Of a DNA stretch of 64,000 nucleotides, positions 54,374-63,376 are shown piece by piece. Position 1 is the stretch's first letter, and every line of letters begins with the position of its first letter. A program made the position numbers and the translations under genes. Source of the stretch: VXPQ01 sp965223485 (GTDB taxonomy: Bacteria; Bacteroidota; Rhodothermia; Rhodothermales; VXPQ01); NCBI GenBank assembly GCA_965223485.1, contig OZ244993.1, positions 2,232,001-2,296,000 of the forward strand, read 5' to 3'. The notes beneath the pieces are model-generated. The model saw only the letters and a program-made list of their open reading frames with translations. It did not search any database and had not been told where the DNA came from.

Positions 54374-54550
54374 ATGAACCGCTTCCCGGAATTGCAGGAA
54401 TTACTTAACAGTCTCGAGAGCGACGTTGCCAGGTTCTATGAGAAAGGCAACAAGACCGCGGGGATACGAGCGCGCAAGGGGCTACAGGCGCTGAGGCGCC
54501 TGGCGCAGGATATCCGCATGGATATCCAGGAGCGAAAGAGCCGCAGGTAA
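54374..54550 (+). CDS. histone H1-like (Hc1-type) small DNA-binding protein
   Basis: ATG at 54374 and TAA at 54548-54550 give 58 residues. The sequence MNRFPELQELLNSLES, RFYEKGNKTAGIRARKG, LRRLAQDIRMDIQERKSRR matches the short Hc1-like proteins widespread in Bacteroidota, which keep the helical N-terminal core and lack the long Lys/Ala tail of chlamydial Hc1. They are thought to bind DNA or shape the nucleoid. It is divergent from dnaE (210-bp gap with no other gene seen) and 16 bp ahead of the M14 peptidase gene. Confidence 0.85.
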   Translation: MNRFPELQELLNSLESDVARFYEKGNKTAGIRARKGLQALRRLAQDIRMDIQERKSRR

Positions 54551-54566
54551 TTCCGGAGAGACCATT

Positions 54567-55667
54567 ATGTCCGATGCACTGAGGGTTTCGCTGGATGCCC
54601 TGAACGACCTTCCTGTTTCGGCGGACGCGAAGCAGTTTCTTGAACCCGACGATGCGGCGGATCAGATACGGCGCATGGCGGCGGCTTATCCGGACACGGC
54701 GCATTGGGTTCGCATCGGCGAGAGCGAGGAAGGCCGCCCGATCGACGGAGTCGTGCTGGGAAGAGGAAACCGGCATGTCAGTTTGCTTGCGGGCAATCAT
54801 GCCGACGAGCCGGTGGGTCCGGATTTTCTGAGGCGGTTCGTAACGGGTGTGCTGAATCATCCGGACGAATACGGCGCGTTACTGGATGCCTTCCGATTCT
54901 TTATTATTCCGCAGACAAATCCCGACGGAGCGTTCCGAAATCGCACATGGCGGCAGACCTGGGGCGGATCGGAGACACTGGCTCCGGGAGATCATGCGGG
55001 AGGCATTGTGACGGCATATTTGCGCCATGCGGTACGGGAGCCTCCGGGACGCGACGTAGAGTTCGGTTTTCCGGATATGCGCCCGGAGAACAGGGCGGTC
55101 GCTGCGTGGCTTCGCAAGCACGGCCCCTTCGTGTTGCACGGGAGTTTGCACGGGATGGGCATTAGCGCCGGAGCGCTTCTGCTCATCGAAAAACATTGGG
55201 GGTATCGTGCGGCCCTCCTGCAGGAACGTTTTCGGCAGGCCGCTCAGGTCGAGAACTTGCCGCTCTACGATCGCAACCGGCAAGGGGAGAAAGGATTTTT
55301 CTACCTTGCTCCCGGTTTCTGGACGACGCCGGAAGGAAGTGCTATGCGGGCGTTTTTCGAAGCGCGAGACGATAAGGAGACGGCGGCGCTTTTTCGAAGC
55401 AGTTCCATGGAATACGTACGGAGCCTTGGCGGCGACCCCTTGTGTTACGTCACGGAACTGCCTCTTTTTCTGGTTGGGGACATGCCGTCGGGGAGGGGAT
55501 CTCAACAGGTCATTTCAGAACTTCGTCTTCGGATTGCGCAGGGCGAGGACATTGATGAGGATATGGAGCAGTTGGGCCTTGGTACACTGCCGCTCGCGGC
55601 GGCGCTTCGGATACAACTGCGTACGTTGTCCGCGGCGCTGGAACAGGTCGTGTCAGGGGAAGGCTGA
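54567..55667 (+). CDS. M14-family zinc carboxypeptidase-like protein
   Basis: The 366-residue protein has the zinc site HxxE of M14 peptidases (His 78, Glu 81 in LAGNHADEPVG), a third ligand His in VLHGSLHGMG near residue 195, and a likely catalytic Glu in YVTELPLF near residue 298. IIPQTNPDGAFRN is also a family hallmark. No signal peptide is seen, so it should act in the cytoplasm, perhaps on cell-wall peptides or glutamylated substrates. It ends 9 bp from the convergent spmB-like gene. Confidence 0.85.
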   Translation: MSDALRVSLDALNDLPVSADAKQFLEPDDAADQIRRMAAAYPDTAHWVRIGESEEGRPIDGVVLGRGNRHVSLLAGNHADEPVGPDFLRRFVTGVLNHPDEYGALLDAFRFFIIPQTNPDGAFRNRTWRQTWGGSETLAPGDHAGGIVTAYLRHAVREPPGRDVEFGFPDMRPENRAVAAWLRKHGPFVLHGSLHGMGISAGALLLIEKHWGYRAALLQERFRQAAQVENLPLYDRNRQGEKGFFYLAPGFWTTPEGSAMRAFFEARDDKETAALFRSSSMEYVRSLGGDPLCYVTELPLFLVGDMPSGRGSQQVISELRLRIAQGEDIDEDMEQLGLGTLPLAAALRIQLRTLSAALEQVVSGEG

Positions 55668-55676
55668 AGGCGCCGC

Positions 55677-56225
55677 TCACGCGCTGCCGAAGAGCCACTG
55701 AACCAGATAGACCGCGAAGATCATGGCGAAAATGTCAGCGGTCAGCCCGGCGGGTACGGCGTGGCGGGTTTTCTTGACATTGACGGCCCCGAAATACACG
55801 GCGATGATGTAGAACGTGGTTTCGGTGGAGCCGAACATGACGCCCGCCATCTTGACCAGAATCGAATCCTCGCCGAACATGGTGACCATTTCGGCTACGA
55901 CGGCGGCGGAACCGGAGCCGGTCAGGGGACGAATGATCGCCATGGGCAGCATTTCGGGAGGAAAACCCAGCGCTCTGAGCACCGGCTCGAGCGTTTCCAC
56001 AAGAAAATCCATGGCGCCGGAGGCCCGGAACATGCCGATGGCGAAGAGTATCGCGACGAGATAGGGGATGATCATAACGGCCACCCGGAATCCTTCCTTG
56101 GCGCCCTCCACAAATTCCTCATATACCTTCACTCCCCGGATGAGACCGTAGAGCGGCAAGCCCACTATCATGAGCGGCAGCACAAAGATGGAGAAATAAT
56201 CAATGAAGATGCGGAACCAGGTCAT
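55677..56225 (-). CDS. spmB: spore maturation protein B-like (nucleoside-recognition domain) membrane protein
   Basis: The 182-residue protein has about five membrane helices and the SpmB pattern: MIIPYLVAILFAIGMFRASGAMDFL, PEMLPMAIIRPLTGSGSAAVVAEMV and GSTETTFYIIAVYFGAVNVKKTRHAVPAGLTADI. SpmA and SpmB are named for spore-core dehydration in Bacillus, but homologous pairs are common in non-sporing Bacteroidota, where the role is unknown. The start overlaps the spmA stop in an ATGA, so the pair is co-translated. Confidence 0.88.
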   Translation of the reverse strand: MTWFRIFIDYFSIFVLPLMIVGLPLYGLIRGVKVYEEFVEGAKEGFRVAVMIIPYLVAILFAIGMFRASGAMDFLVETLEPVLRALGFPPEMLPMAIIRPLTGSGSAAVVAEMVTMFGEDSILVKMAGVMFGSTETTFYIIAVYFGAVNVKKTRHAVPAGLTADIFAMIFAVYLVQWLFGSA

Positions 56226-57229
56226 TGCGGCGCCTCCCCGGTTGCAGTCTCGTCGCCAGAATCGGCGTTCGGGTCGCTTCGTTTCCAGAGCGGCGTGCGT
56301 TCGAGGAACCAGGCGGTTACTATGGCAACGATAAGCGAGGTCCCGGTGACAATGATGATGGGAAAAATCAGTTCGTTCACCTGAAGCCCTATGACGGCCA
56401 CAAGCAGCGCCGGCGGGACCAGCTGCACGCTGGCCGTATTCATTGCAAGCAGCATGACCATGGGATTTGTAGCCGTATCCTTGACGGGGTTCAGCGTTTG
56501 CAATTCCTCCATAGCCTTGATGCCGAGTGGTGTGGCGGCGTTGCCGAGGCCCAGTACGTTGGCGGAAAGGTTCAGCACGATCATCGCAAAGGCCGGATGC
56601 CCTTCCGGGATACCGGGAAAGAGCGGGCGCAAGAGAGGCTCGACGATGCGGGACATCTGGCGAATGAGCCCCCCGGCCTCGGCAATTTTGAGCAACCCGA
56701 GAAAAAGCGCCAGCACTCCGATGAGGCCGATCGCAATCTGCACGGCGGTGTTGGCGAAATCGAAAGCGGCTTCGGCAATGTCCTGCAGGTGTGGGAAGCG
56801 CACGGGCTCGAACCGGACCGCAGTGGCGGCGACAGGCGCCCCCGAGGGCGTGCTCGATATATTTGTTTTGTCCAGTGTCCCTTGCAGGGCATCGCCCCCG
56901 GAAAATTTCCGGATGCGGAGAAGCGGCTCCGGCAACGAGGCGTCGTCCGTGAAAAAAAGGCGGGCGCCGGCTTGCGTACGGACGACATGGCCCTCGTAGA
57001 CGGAATCGGGAGCGGCCGCTACGCTGTAAAATGAGCGGTACGTTTCCGCATCGATCCGGATATGCACCGGGACACGGCGTGCCTCGTCCTGATACCCCTC
57101 CGGATATTCCAGGACGACCGGCAGCGAGGCGTCATTTCGGAACCGGTCGCTTGCGGCGTCTCGCAGGTCGGAAACGATAGCGAATGCGAGGGCGGCGATA
57201 ATCAGGCCGGCCCATATGTAGTTGAGCAT
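56222..57229 (-). CDS. spmA: spore maturation protein A-like (nucleoside-recognition domain) membrane protein
   Basis: The ATG at 57229 (MLNYIWAGLIIAALAFAIVSDLRDA) gives 335 residues and matches the usual SpmA start; 57313 is an alternative that would overlap uvrC. About 150 residues of soluble domain separate the first helix from the C-terminal membrane part, where NLSANVLGLGNAATPLGIKAMEELQTLNP and NTASVQLVPPALLVAVI are diagnostic. That soluble insert, between residues about 30 and 165, is larger than in Bacillus SpmA. It lies just downstream of uvrC on the same strand. Confidence 0.88.
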   Translation of the reverse strand: MLNYIWAGLIIAALAFAIVSDLRDAASDRFRNDASLPVVLEYPEGYQDEARRVPVHIRIDAETYRSFYSVAAAPDSVYEGHVVRTQAGARLFFTDDASLPEPLLRIRKFSGGDALQGTLDKTNISSTPSGAPVAATAVRFEPVRFPHLQDIAEAAFDFANTAVQIAIGLIGVLALFLGLLKIAEAGGLIRQMSRIVEPLLRPLFPGIPEGHPAFAMIVLNLSANVLGLGNAATPLGIKAMEELQTLNPVKDTATNPMVMLLAMNTASVQLVPPALLVAVIGLQVNELIFPIIIVTGTSLIVAIVTAWFLERTPLWKRSDPNADSGDETATGEAPQ

Positions 57230-57287
57230 GTCGCAGCGAGACGTGATGAACGTTTGTTCGGCGGGCGCCGGGGAGCCGGTCCATAAC

Positions 57288-59150
57288 TTACGCAGAGCGT
57301 TGCGAAGTTGCATCCCCTCGTTTGGTCTCGAAAAAGGCGGCGATCTTGCGTGCCATTGCGGCGCCGACGGCTTCACGAAGGGCCTCTTCTCCGGCGGCTT
57401 CGACTCGCTTGACGGATCCGAAGCGCCGGATCAGTTTCTGCGCTGTCTTTTCGCCGACGCCGTCTATCTCTCGCAGGGAGGTGTGCAGCGTGCGCTTCTT
57501 CCGCTGGGTGCGCTGGAAGGTGACGGCAAAGCGGTGCGCCTCGTTACGGATGCGTTGCAAGAGCTGAAGCGATGTACTGGCTTTCGGAATGTGCAGCGGT
57601 GCGGAATCGCCTGGAAAGAACACCTCTTCGAGTCGTTTGGCGAGACCGATGAGCGGAAACCTGCCGTAGGCTCCGATTGCCCGGAGCGCGTCGGCGGCCG
57701 CCGAAAGCTGTCCTTTTCCTCCATCAATGACAACAAGGTCGGGCCAGTCGATGTCTTCCCGGTTTGCGTATCGGCGCGTTACGACCTCACGCATGCTCTG
57801 ATAGTCGTCGGGTTTTCCGGACGTGGCGGAACGTATCTTGTAGTGGCGGTATTCGCTTTTGCGAGGACGTCCATCACGAAAAACCACACAGGAAGCCACC
57901 GTGCCTGTACCGGCAAGGTGCGAAATGTCGAAGCATTCGATGCGCCGGGGCAATATTTCCAGTCGTAAATCTTCCTCCAGTGACCGTACGGCATGAGGAA
58001 TACGATCCTCGCCGCGTTTCATCTTTCGTATTTTCCATTCCTCGAGGAGCATGGCTGCATTCGTGCTCACCATGCGCATCAGGTTGGCCTTGGGCCCCCG
58101 ACGCGGTACGGCGAGGGGTACGTTTCTGCCGCGCTGTTGCGCCAACAGTTCTTTTACCGGCTCCGGTTCGGCGATCTCGCTGCTCAGTAGTACTTCTCCG
58201 GGGAAGAAGACGGCGTTTGCATAATAGTCCTCGACGAGTCGTTGCATCAGGGCGTTGCCGGGCAATCCTTCTACCGGATGGATATAGGTATGACGCCGCC
58301 CGATGACTTTGCCTTCGCGCACTTGAAAGACGACGCCACAGGCCACATTTTCTCTTTTGTCAATCTCCATGGCGAAGAGGTCCCGGTCGGCTTCGTCTTC
58401 GCTCACGACCTTCTGTTTCCGGGCGTATTTTTCGAGGGCAAGAATGCGATCACGCAATCCGGCGGCCTCCTCGAACAACATTTCCCCGGAGAGGCGCTCC
58501 ATTTCGTCGCGGAGCAGGGCGATCAACTCTTTCGTGTGCCCGTTCAGCAGTTTTTCGACCTGCTCGATCGTTCGGTTGTAATCTGCTTCGGATTGTTGTC
58601 CCGTACACGGAGCCGCGCATTTTTTGATGTGATATTCGAGACAGGAATCGTATTTGCCGGCGGCGATGGGTTCTGGCGCAAGATTCAGATTGCAGGTGCG
58701 TAACTGGAAGATCGAACGGATGGTGCGCAGCATCAGGTGCATATTCTTCACGTCGGTATACGGGCCGAAGTATTTCGATCCGTCCCGCACAATACGACGC
58801 GTGGGAAAAACGCGCGGAAATCGCTCGTTTCGAATGCAAATGAAGGGAAATGTCTTGTCGTCGCGCAAGAGGACATTGTAACGCGGCTTGAGATGCTTGA
58901 TCAGATTGTTTTCGAGAATGAGCGCTTCGGCCTCCGTGTCCGTCACGATCACTTCCACATCCTCGACTTTTTGGATCATGATGCGCAGACGCCCGTCATG
59001 CGGCCGGCTTTCCCGAAAATAGGAGCGGACACGGCTACGCAGGTTTTTGGCTTTGCCTACGTAGAGCACGTTTCCCTCGGCATCCTTGTGCTGGTAGATG
59101 CCCGGAAGCCGGGGAAGGCGCTCGATTTTCTTTTCCAGCTCCGGGTTCAT
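57288..59150 (-). CDS. uvrC: UvrABC excinuclease subunit C
   Basis: UvrC makes both incisions in nucleotide excision repair. The 620-residue protein has the N-terminal GIY-YIG nuclease (PGIYQHKDAEGNVLYVGKAKNLRSRVRSYF), the cysteine cluster region CAAPCTGQ, a UVR domain near residue 205, the RNase-H-like 5' nuclease (ECFDISHLAGTGTVASCVVFRDGRP; VIDGGKGQL) and C-terminal helix-hairpin-helix motifs (EIDGVGEKTAQKLIRRFGSVKRV). Length is normal. It starts 2 bp after the stop of the epimerase-fusion gene. Confidence 0.95.
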   Translation of the reverse strand: MNPELEKKIERLPRLPGIYQHKDAEGNVLYVGKAKNLRSRVRSYFRESRPHDGRLRIMIQKVEDVEVIVTDTEAEALILENNLIKHLKPRYNVLLRDDKTFPFICIRNERFPRVFPTRRIVRDGSKYFGPYTDVKNMHLMLRTIRSIFQLRTCNLNLAPEPIAAGKYDSCLEYHIKKCAAPCTGQQSEADYNRTIEQVEKLLNGHTKELIALLRDEMERLSGEMLFEEAAGLRDRILALEKYARKQKVVSEDEADRDLFAMEIDKRENVACGVVFQVREGKVIGRRHTYIHPVEGLPGNALMQRLVEDYYANAVFFPGEVLLSSEIAEPEPVKELLAQQRGRNVPLAVPRRGPKANLMRMVSTNAAMLLEEWKIRKMKRGEDRIPHAVRSLEEDLRLEILPRRIECFDISHLAGTGTVASCVVFRDGRPRKSEYRHYKIRSATSGKPDDYQSMREVVTRRYANREDIDWPDLVVIDGGKGQLSAAADALRAIGAYGRFPLIGLAKRLEEVFFPGDSAPLHIPKASTSLQLLQRIRNEAHRFAVTFQRTQRKKRTLHTSLREIDGVGEKTAQKLIRRFGSVKRVEAAGEEALREAVGAAMARKIAAFFETKRGDATSQRSA

Positions 59151-59152
59151 GG

Positions 59153-60079
59153 TTACGCCGGGCCGGATTGCGTCGCCAAATGCTGTTCAATAAGGGCCAT
59201 GCGCAGACAAGGATCGGAAATAGCGGCGATCGCAACAGCGGAGTGTCGAGTGCGCAAGGCCATTGCTGTGCGGAGGCCTGCTTCATTGTTCCCGGTTATG
59301 AGGAGCAGGCTTGTGGGAAGGTTCCGCAGGTCCTCGAATTCGTCCGGGTCCGGATCCGTCAATATGACCGCATGGACGCGGGAATCGGTCTTGGCCGTAT
59401 GAAGAACCGTTTTTGCGGACAGGCCCTGTGCAAGCAGATGAACGGATCGAGAGTCGAGCATGTTGATAAGCGCTGTAATATCCGGAACGGCGCCGGTTTC
59501 GATGTGCGCTGCCATACAGACTCTGCCCGGCGTCAAACGTCGGGCAAGTTGATGCGGGTCCAGGGAAGGCGGGGACAAAGCCGTTAGGTACAGACAGGGT
59601 GTCTGCGTCGGAGATCCGGGTGCAAGGAAAACACGTTGGATCCCTTTCGGCAGAGAACCATTTACAGGCGCCAGGCAGGGTTTTGCATGGGCGCAAAACT
59701 CGATCAGGATATTTGACGTCTTTCTGGGGTGTACAAAAAAGATCCTTTTGCCGCCCGCGCCGAGGCGCGGCGCCGGGTCGAGCGGTTCGTAGCCTGCCTC
59801 GCGGGCGCGCCGGTGCATATCGTCGATATCCTCGACTTCAAAGGCGAGGTGATGCAGGCCGGATCCCCGCTGGCGAAGGAAGCGGGCAACAGGCGAAGTT
59901 TCGTCGAGCGCTTCAAGCAGCTCGAGTTGTACGGCTCCGCTCGACACGAAAGAGATATGTACCCCATCCCTTTCGAGCGTTTCGGATAAGTAGCATGATT
60001 CGCCCAGCAGATCGCGGAGCGCTTCGAGTGTGCGGTCGGCATCTGCCGTTGCTATACCGACATGGTCAAGGCGGAGCAT
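59153..60079 (-). CDS. methylmalonyl-CoA epimerase fused to a hydrolase-like C-terminal domain
   Basis: The ATG at 60079 gives 308 residues. Residues 1-133 are a complete methylmalonyl-CoA epimerase of the glyoxalase fold (LDHVGIATADADRTLEALRDLLG; GLHHLAFEVEDIDDMHRRA; NILIEFCA) with the usual His/His/Glu metal ligands; it interconverts the (R) and (S) epimers in propionyl-CoA breakdown. Residues about 145-308 are an extra domain with an alpha/beta-hydrolase look (RVCMAAHIE; VHLLAQGLSAKTVLHTA; VHAVILTDP; SLLLITGNNEAG) whose nucleophile motif GLSA deviates from GxSxG. Normal epimerases are about 135-150 residues long. Confidence 0.82.
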   Translation of the reverse strand: MLRLDHVGIATADADRTLEALRDLLGESCYLSETLERDGVHISFVSSGAVQLELLEALDETSPVARFLRQRGSGLHHLAFEVEDIDDMHRRAREAGYEPLDPAPRLGAGGKRIFFVHPRKTSNILIEFCAHAKPCLAPVNGSLPKGIQRVFLAPGSPTQTPCLYLTALSPPSLDPHQLARRLTPGRVCMAAHIETGAVPDITALINMLDSRSVHLLAQGLSAKTVLHTAKTDSRVHAVILTDPDPDEFEDLRNLPTSLLLITGNNEAGLRTAMALRTRHSAVAIAAISDPCLRMALIEQHLATQSGPA

Positions 60080-60136
60080 GATGGCCGTGGCATGGTCCGA
60101 AGGGGCAGCGTGTCTGTTTGCATGCTTTGTGCGCAT

Positions 60137-60163
60137 GGAACGGGAGGCGGCATATCCCGTTCC
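60137..60163. repeat. 9-bp perfect inverted repeat
   Basis: GGAACGGGA (60137-60145) and TCCCGTTCC (60155-60163) are separated by nine bases. It is between the epimerase start and the pst operon, about 58 bp before the former. No T tract follows, so it looks more like an operator or leader hairpin than a terminator. The rest of the 338-bp gap has no gene. Confidence 0.5.
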
Positions 60164-60260
60164 GTCCGTATGCCGGGATGCCCCGTGCACTATATTGCTT
60201 TGGCTTGACCGGGAGAGGGCGATGCCGCACACCCCGGCTTATTGTCAAGATCAGGGAAAT

Positions 60261-60302
60261 TAACATTGCGGTAACATTCCCTGACTTGTTGCTTGCTATC
60301 AT
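60261..60302 (+). promoter_or_regulatory. Pho-box-like direct repeat and promoter of the pst operon
   Basis: TAACATT occurs at 60261-60267 and again at 60272-60278, an exact 11-bp step like the direct repeats bound by PhoB/PhoP response regulators. A TATCAT (60297-60302) follows the second copy at 18 bp and could be the -10, with the second repeat at the -35 position. About 115 bp lie between this -10 and the pstS start. Confidence 0.6.
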
Positions 60303-60417
60303 CGTGCACAGTTCTGTCTGATTCCTGCGTCAGGGAGCGTTCGAGCCTGCTCCTGCGCTCTATCCTTTCTTTCCCGCCGCTATGTTATCTTTCCCGACCG
60401 CTATCCTGACAGTATCG

Positions 60418-61509
60418 ATGAAACGTTCCGTACTGCATATTACGCTGCTTTTGCTGCTGCCCGTTTATTTGATGGTAGCAAGCGGCTGCGGAGGGGAGTC
60501 CGCCGAGGGCGAATTCTCCGGCGCTGTTCAAATAGACGGTTCCAGCACGGTGTATCCGATTACGGAGGCCGTTGCCGAGGAATTCATGATCGCCCACCGG
60601 CAAGCCCGGATCACGGTGGGCGTTAGCGGCACGGGCGGCGGATTCAGCAAGTTTATGCGGGGCGAGACCGATATAAACGACGCTTCCCGGTCCATAAAAT
60701 CCAGCGAGATGGAGCTGGCTGCACGCGAGGATATCGATTTTATCGAGTTGCCGGTGGCATACGACGGTTTGGTGGTGGTCGTGCATCCTGACAATGATTG
60801 GGCCGAATGCCTGACGGTGGACGAACTGCGGGCGATCTGGGAGCCCGGAAGCCGTATCGACAACTGGAGCGAGGTACGCCCCGGTTTTCCCGATCGCGAG
60901 CTCGCCTTGTATGGTCCTGGTACGGACAGCGGTACGTACGATTATTTTACCGAAGCCGTGGGTGGCGCGTCGGGCGCCAGCCGATCCGATTTCACGGCGA
61001 GTGAGGATGACAATGTGCTTGTGCAGGGTGTTTCCGGCGATCCCCATGCCCTTGGATTCTTCGGCATCGCCTATTACGAGGAAAACGCGGAGCGGCTCAA
61101 ATTGCTGGGCATTGATGACGGCGATCCGGAGAATGGGGAGGGGTGTGTGGCGCCTTCGGTCGCGACGGTCGAAAACGGTACGTATGCGCCGCTTTCCCGT
61201 GCACTGTTCATCTATGTTCGCCCCGGTTCTGCAGAAGAAGAGATTGTCCGGGAGTTTGTCCGTTTTTACCTTGCCCATGCCGGCTCGTTGGCCGGGGAAG
61301 TGGGTTATGTCCCGCTCACCGGCGAGGAATATGATCTCGCGCTGGAGCGTTTCGAGCGCCGTGTCACAGGCACTATGTTCGGTGAAGAAGCGCATGTGGG
61401 CGTTACTATGCGTGAACTATTGACGCGGTACATGTCTGCGGAATTATCATCCGGGGAGCTTGACTCCGAGGCGCCCGATTCGCTTTCCTCCCAACCTGTA
61501 AGCGAATAG
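60418..61509 (+). CDS. pstS: phosphate ABC transporter, substrate-binding lipoprotein
   Basis: PstS captures phosphate outside the inner membrane. The ATG at 60418 gives 363 residues with a lipoprotein signal (VASGC, Cys 24); 60382 would add 12 residues before it. Phosphate-binding loops are visible: DGSSTVYPITEAVAEEF, GVSGTGGGFSKFMRGETDINDASRSIK and GPGTDSGTYDYFTEAV. An unusual C-terminal tail rich in Ser and Glu follows the fold. It is the first gene of pstS-pstC-pstA-pstB, behind a Pho-box-like site; low phosphate should induce it. Confidence 0.94.
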   Translation: MKRSVLHITLLLLLPVYLMVASGCGGESAEGEFSGAVQIDGSSTVYPITEAVAEEFMIAHRQARITVGVSGTGGGFSKFMRGETDINDASRSIKSSEMELAAREDIDFIELPVAYDGLVVVVHPDNDWAECLTVDELRAIWEPGSRIDNWSEVRPGFPDRELALYGPGTDSGTYDYFTEAVGGASGASRSDFTASEDDNVLVQGVSGDPHALGFFGIAYYEENAERLKLLGIDDGDPENGEGCVAPSVATVENGTYAPLSRALFIYVRPGSAEEEIVREFVRFYLAHAGSLAGEVGYVPLTGEEYDLALERFERRVTGTMFGEEAHVGVTMRELLTRYMSAELSSGELDSEAPDSLSSQPVSE

Positions 61510-61525
61510 GGTATTTCACGAGCGT

Positions 61526-62476
61526 ATGGCGGGCTCACAGGACGTGTCGAAAAGATCGCTCGCGAGGATGCACGGTGGTGCGGACCTCTCCGTCAACTTG
61601 TTTCGTAGTCCGAAAGAACGGGCAGTCGAGTATGCATTGGGTTTCTGCGCGCTGATCAGCGTGCTGACCACGCTGGGAATCGCCGGCGTCCTCGTTTTCG
61701 AATCGCTGAATTTTTTTGCAGAGGTTTCCATCGTCGAGTTTCTGACCGAAACGCGATGGACTCCGCAGTTCATAGAGAAGCATTTCGGGATATGGCCTCT
61801 GTTGTCGGGCACCCTTCTCGTTACCGTCATTGCAGCTCTTGTGGCGCTTCCGATCGGGCTCATGAGCGCGATTTTCATCGCCGAGTACGCCCCCTCAAGA
61901 GTACGCAAGGTGCTGAAGCCGGGCCTTGAGTTGCTTGCAGGCATACCAACAGTCGTCTACGGCTATTTCGCGCTGACCTTCGTGACGCCCTTGCTGCAGA
62001 CGTTCATCCCGGGTCTCAATATCTACAATGCGCTCAGCGCGGGCATTGTGGTAGGCGTCATGATCATCCCCATGGTGTCTTCGTTGAGCGAAGATGCGAT
62101 TCGTGCGGTGCCCCGCTCGCTTGCCGAGGGGGCCTATGCACTCGGCGCTACCCGGATTGAGGTGGTGTTGCGGGTCATGGTTCCGAGTGCGATCAGTGGC
62201 ATCGTGGCGAGTTTTATTCTGGCGCTTAGCCGCGCTATCGGCGAGACGATGATCGTAACACTGGCTGCCGGGGCCATGCCTAACCTCACGGCGAATCCCA
62301 TGGAATCGGTGCAGACCATGACGGCCTTCATCGTAAACGTGAGCCTGGGGGACACGCCGCAGGGGACCGTCGAGTTCTACAGCCTTTTTGCCGTTGGCCT
62401 GATGCTGTTTCTGATGACCCTGGGCATGAATTTCCTGGCGAACCTCATCATTCGCAAATACCGCGAACGGTACTGA
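61526..62476 (+). CDS. pstC: phosphate ABC transporter permease PstC
   Basis: The 316-residue protein has six membrane helices and the binding-protein-dependent permease signature near the C-terminal third (SLAEGAYALGATRIEVVLRVMVPSAISGIVASFILALSRAIGETMIV), which contacts PstB. GIPTVVYGYFALTFV is also typical of PstC. It starts 16 bp after pstS and ends 3 bp before pstA. Confidence 0.95.
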   Translation: MAGSQDVSKRSLARMHGGADLSVNLFRSPKERAVEYALGFCALISVLTTLGIAGVLVFESLNFFAEVSIVEFLTETRWTPQFIEKHFGIWPLLSGTLLVTVIAALVALPIGLMSAIFIAEYAPSRVRKVLKPGLELLAGIPTVVYGYFALTFVTPLLQTFIPGLNIYNALSAGIVVGVMIIPMVSSLSEDAIRAVPRSLAEGAYALGATRIEVVLRVMVPSAISGIVASFILALSRAIGETMIVTLAAGAMPNLTANPMESVQTMTAFIVNVSLGDTPQGTVEFYSLFAVGLMLFLMTLGMNFLANLIIRKYRERY

Positions 62477-62479
62477 TCT

Positions 62480-63358
62480 GTGACCTCTTCGCAACAATAT
62501 GACGAACGCCTTGAGAGCCGGCGCCGCAGGGGGCTGATGTTCAGCGCCTTGCTGTTTGTGGCCACCGTGTCTGGACTGGTGGTGCTCATCACGCTGATCG
62601 TGGATGTCGTCGTGCAGGGGGCGCAATGGCTCGATTGGGACTTCCTGACCCGTTTCCCCTCGCGTATCCCGGAGCGGGCCGGTATCAAGTCGGCTATTGT
62701 CGGTTCCATCTGGATGATTCTGCTGACAGCGGCTATATCGGTACCCATCGGGGTGGCCTCGGCCCTGTATCTTGAAGAGTATGCGCCCCGGGGCTGGTTT
62801 CTGAAACTGATCCAGATCAACATCAATAACCTTGCGGGTATTCCCTCGGTGGTCTACGGCATTCTGGGCCTGGCGCTCTTCGTGCGCTTCTTTGCCCTCG
62901 GCCGCAGCCTGCTTGCAGGCGCCTTGACAATGGCTTTGTTGATTTTGCCCATTATCGTCATCAGTGCCCAGGAGGCGTTGCGCGCTATTCCTTCGGGTAT
63001 TCGGGAGAGCGCCTTTGCGCTTGGCGCTACGCGTCGGCAGGTCATCTGGAGTCATCTATTGCCCATGTCGGCCCCGAGTATCCTGACCGGGGTGATTCTT
63101 GCATTGAGCCGGGCTATCGGAGAAACAGCGCCCCTCATTATGATCGGCGCCCTGACATTCATCGCGTTCCTTCCCACCAGTGTGCTGGACCCGTTCACGG
63201 TGTTGCCCATACAGATATTCAACTGGACGGCGCGTCCGCAAGCGGACTTTCAGGGTTTGGCCGCCGCGGGCATCGTTATCCTGATGATCGTGCTTTTTCT
63301 TATGAATCTGAGTGCGATTCTGTTGCGGAATCACTTCGAGAAGTACCGGGTGAGATAA
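62480..63358 (+). CDS. pstA: phosphate ABC transporter permease PstA
   Basis: The 292-residue protein starts at a GTG (62480), three bases after the pstC stop, and has six membrane helices. NLAGIPSVVYGILGLALFV and IRESAFALGATRRQVIWSHLLPMSAPSILTGVILALSRAIGETAPLIMIGA are PstA hallmarks. Together with PstC it forms the channel. pstB follows after 18 bp. Confidence 0.95.
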   Translation: MTSSQQYDERLESRRRRGLMFSALLFVATVSGLVVLITLIVDVVVQGAQWLDWDFLTRFPSRIPERAGIKSAIVGSIWMILLTAAISVPIGVASALYLEEYAPRGWFLKLIQININNLAGIPSVVYGILGLALFVRFFALGRSLLAGALTMALLILPIIVISAQEALRAIPSGIRESAFALGATRRQVIWSHLLPMSAPSILTGVILALSRAIGETAPLIMIGALTFIAFLPTSVLDPFTVLPIQIFNWTARPQADFQGLAAAGIVILMIVLFLMNLSAILLRNHFEKYRVR

Positions 63359-63376
63359 CGAGACGCGATATATTCT

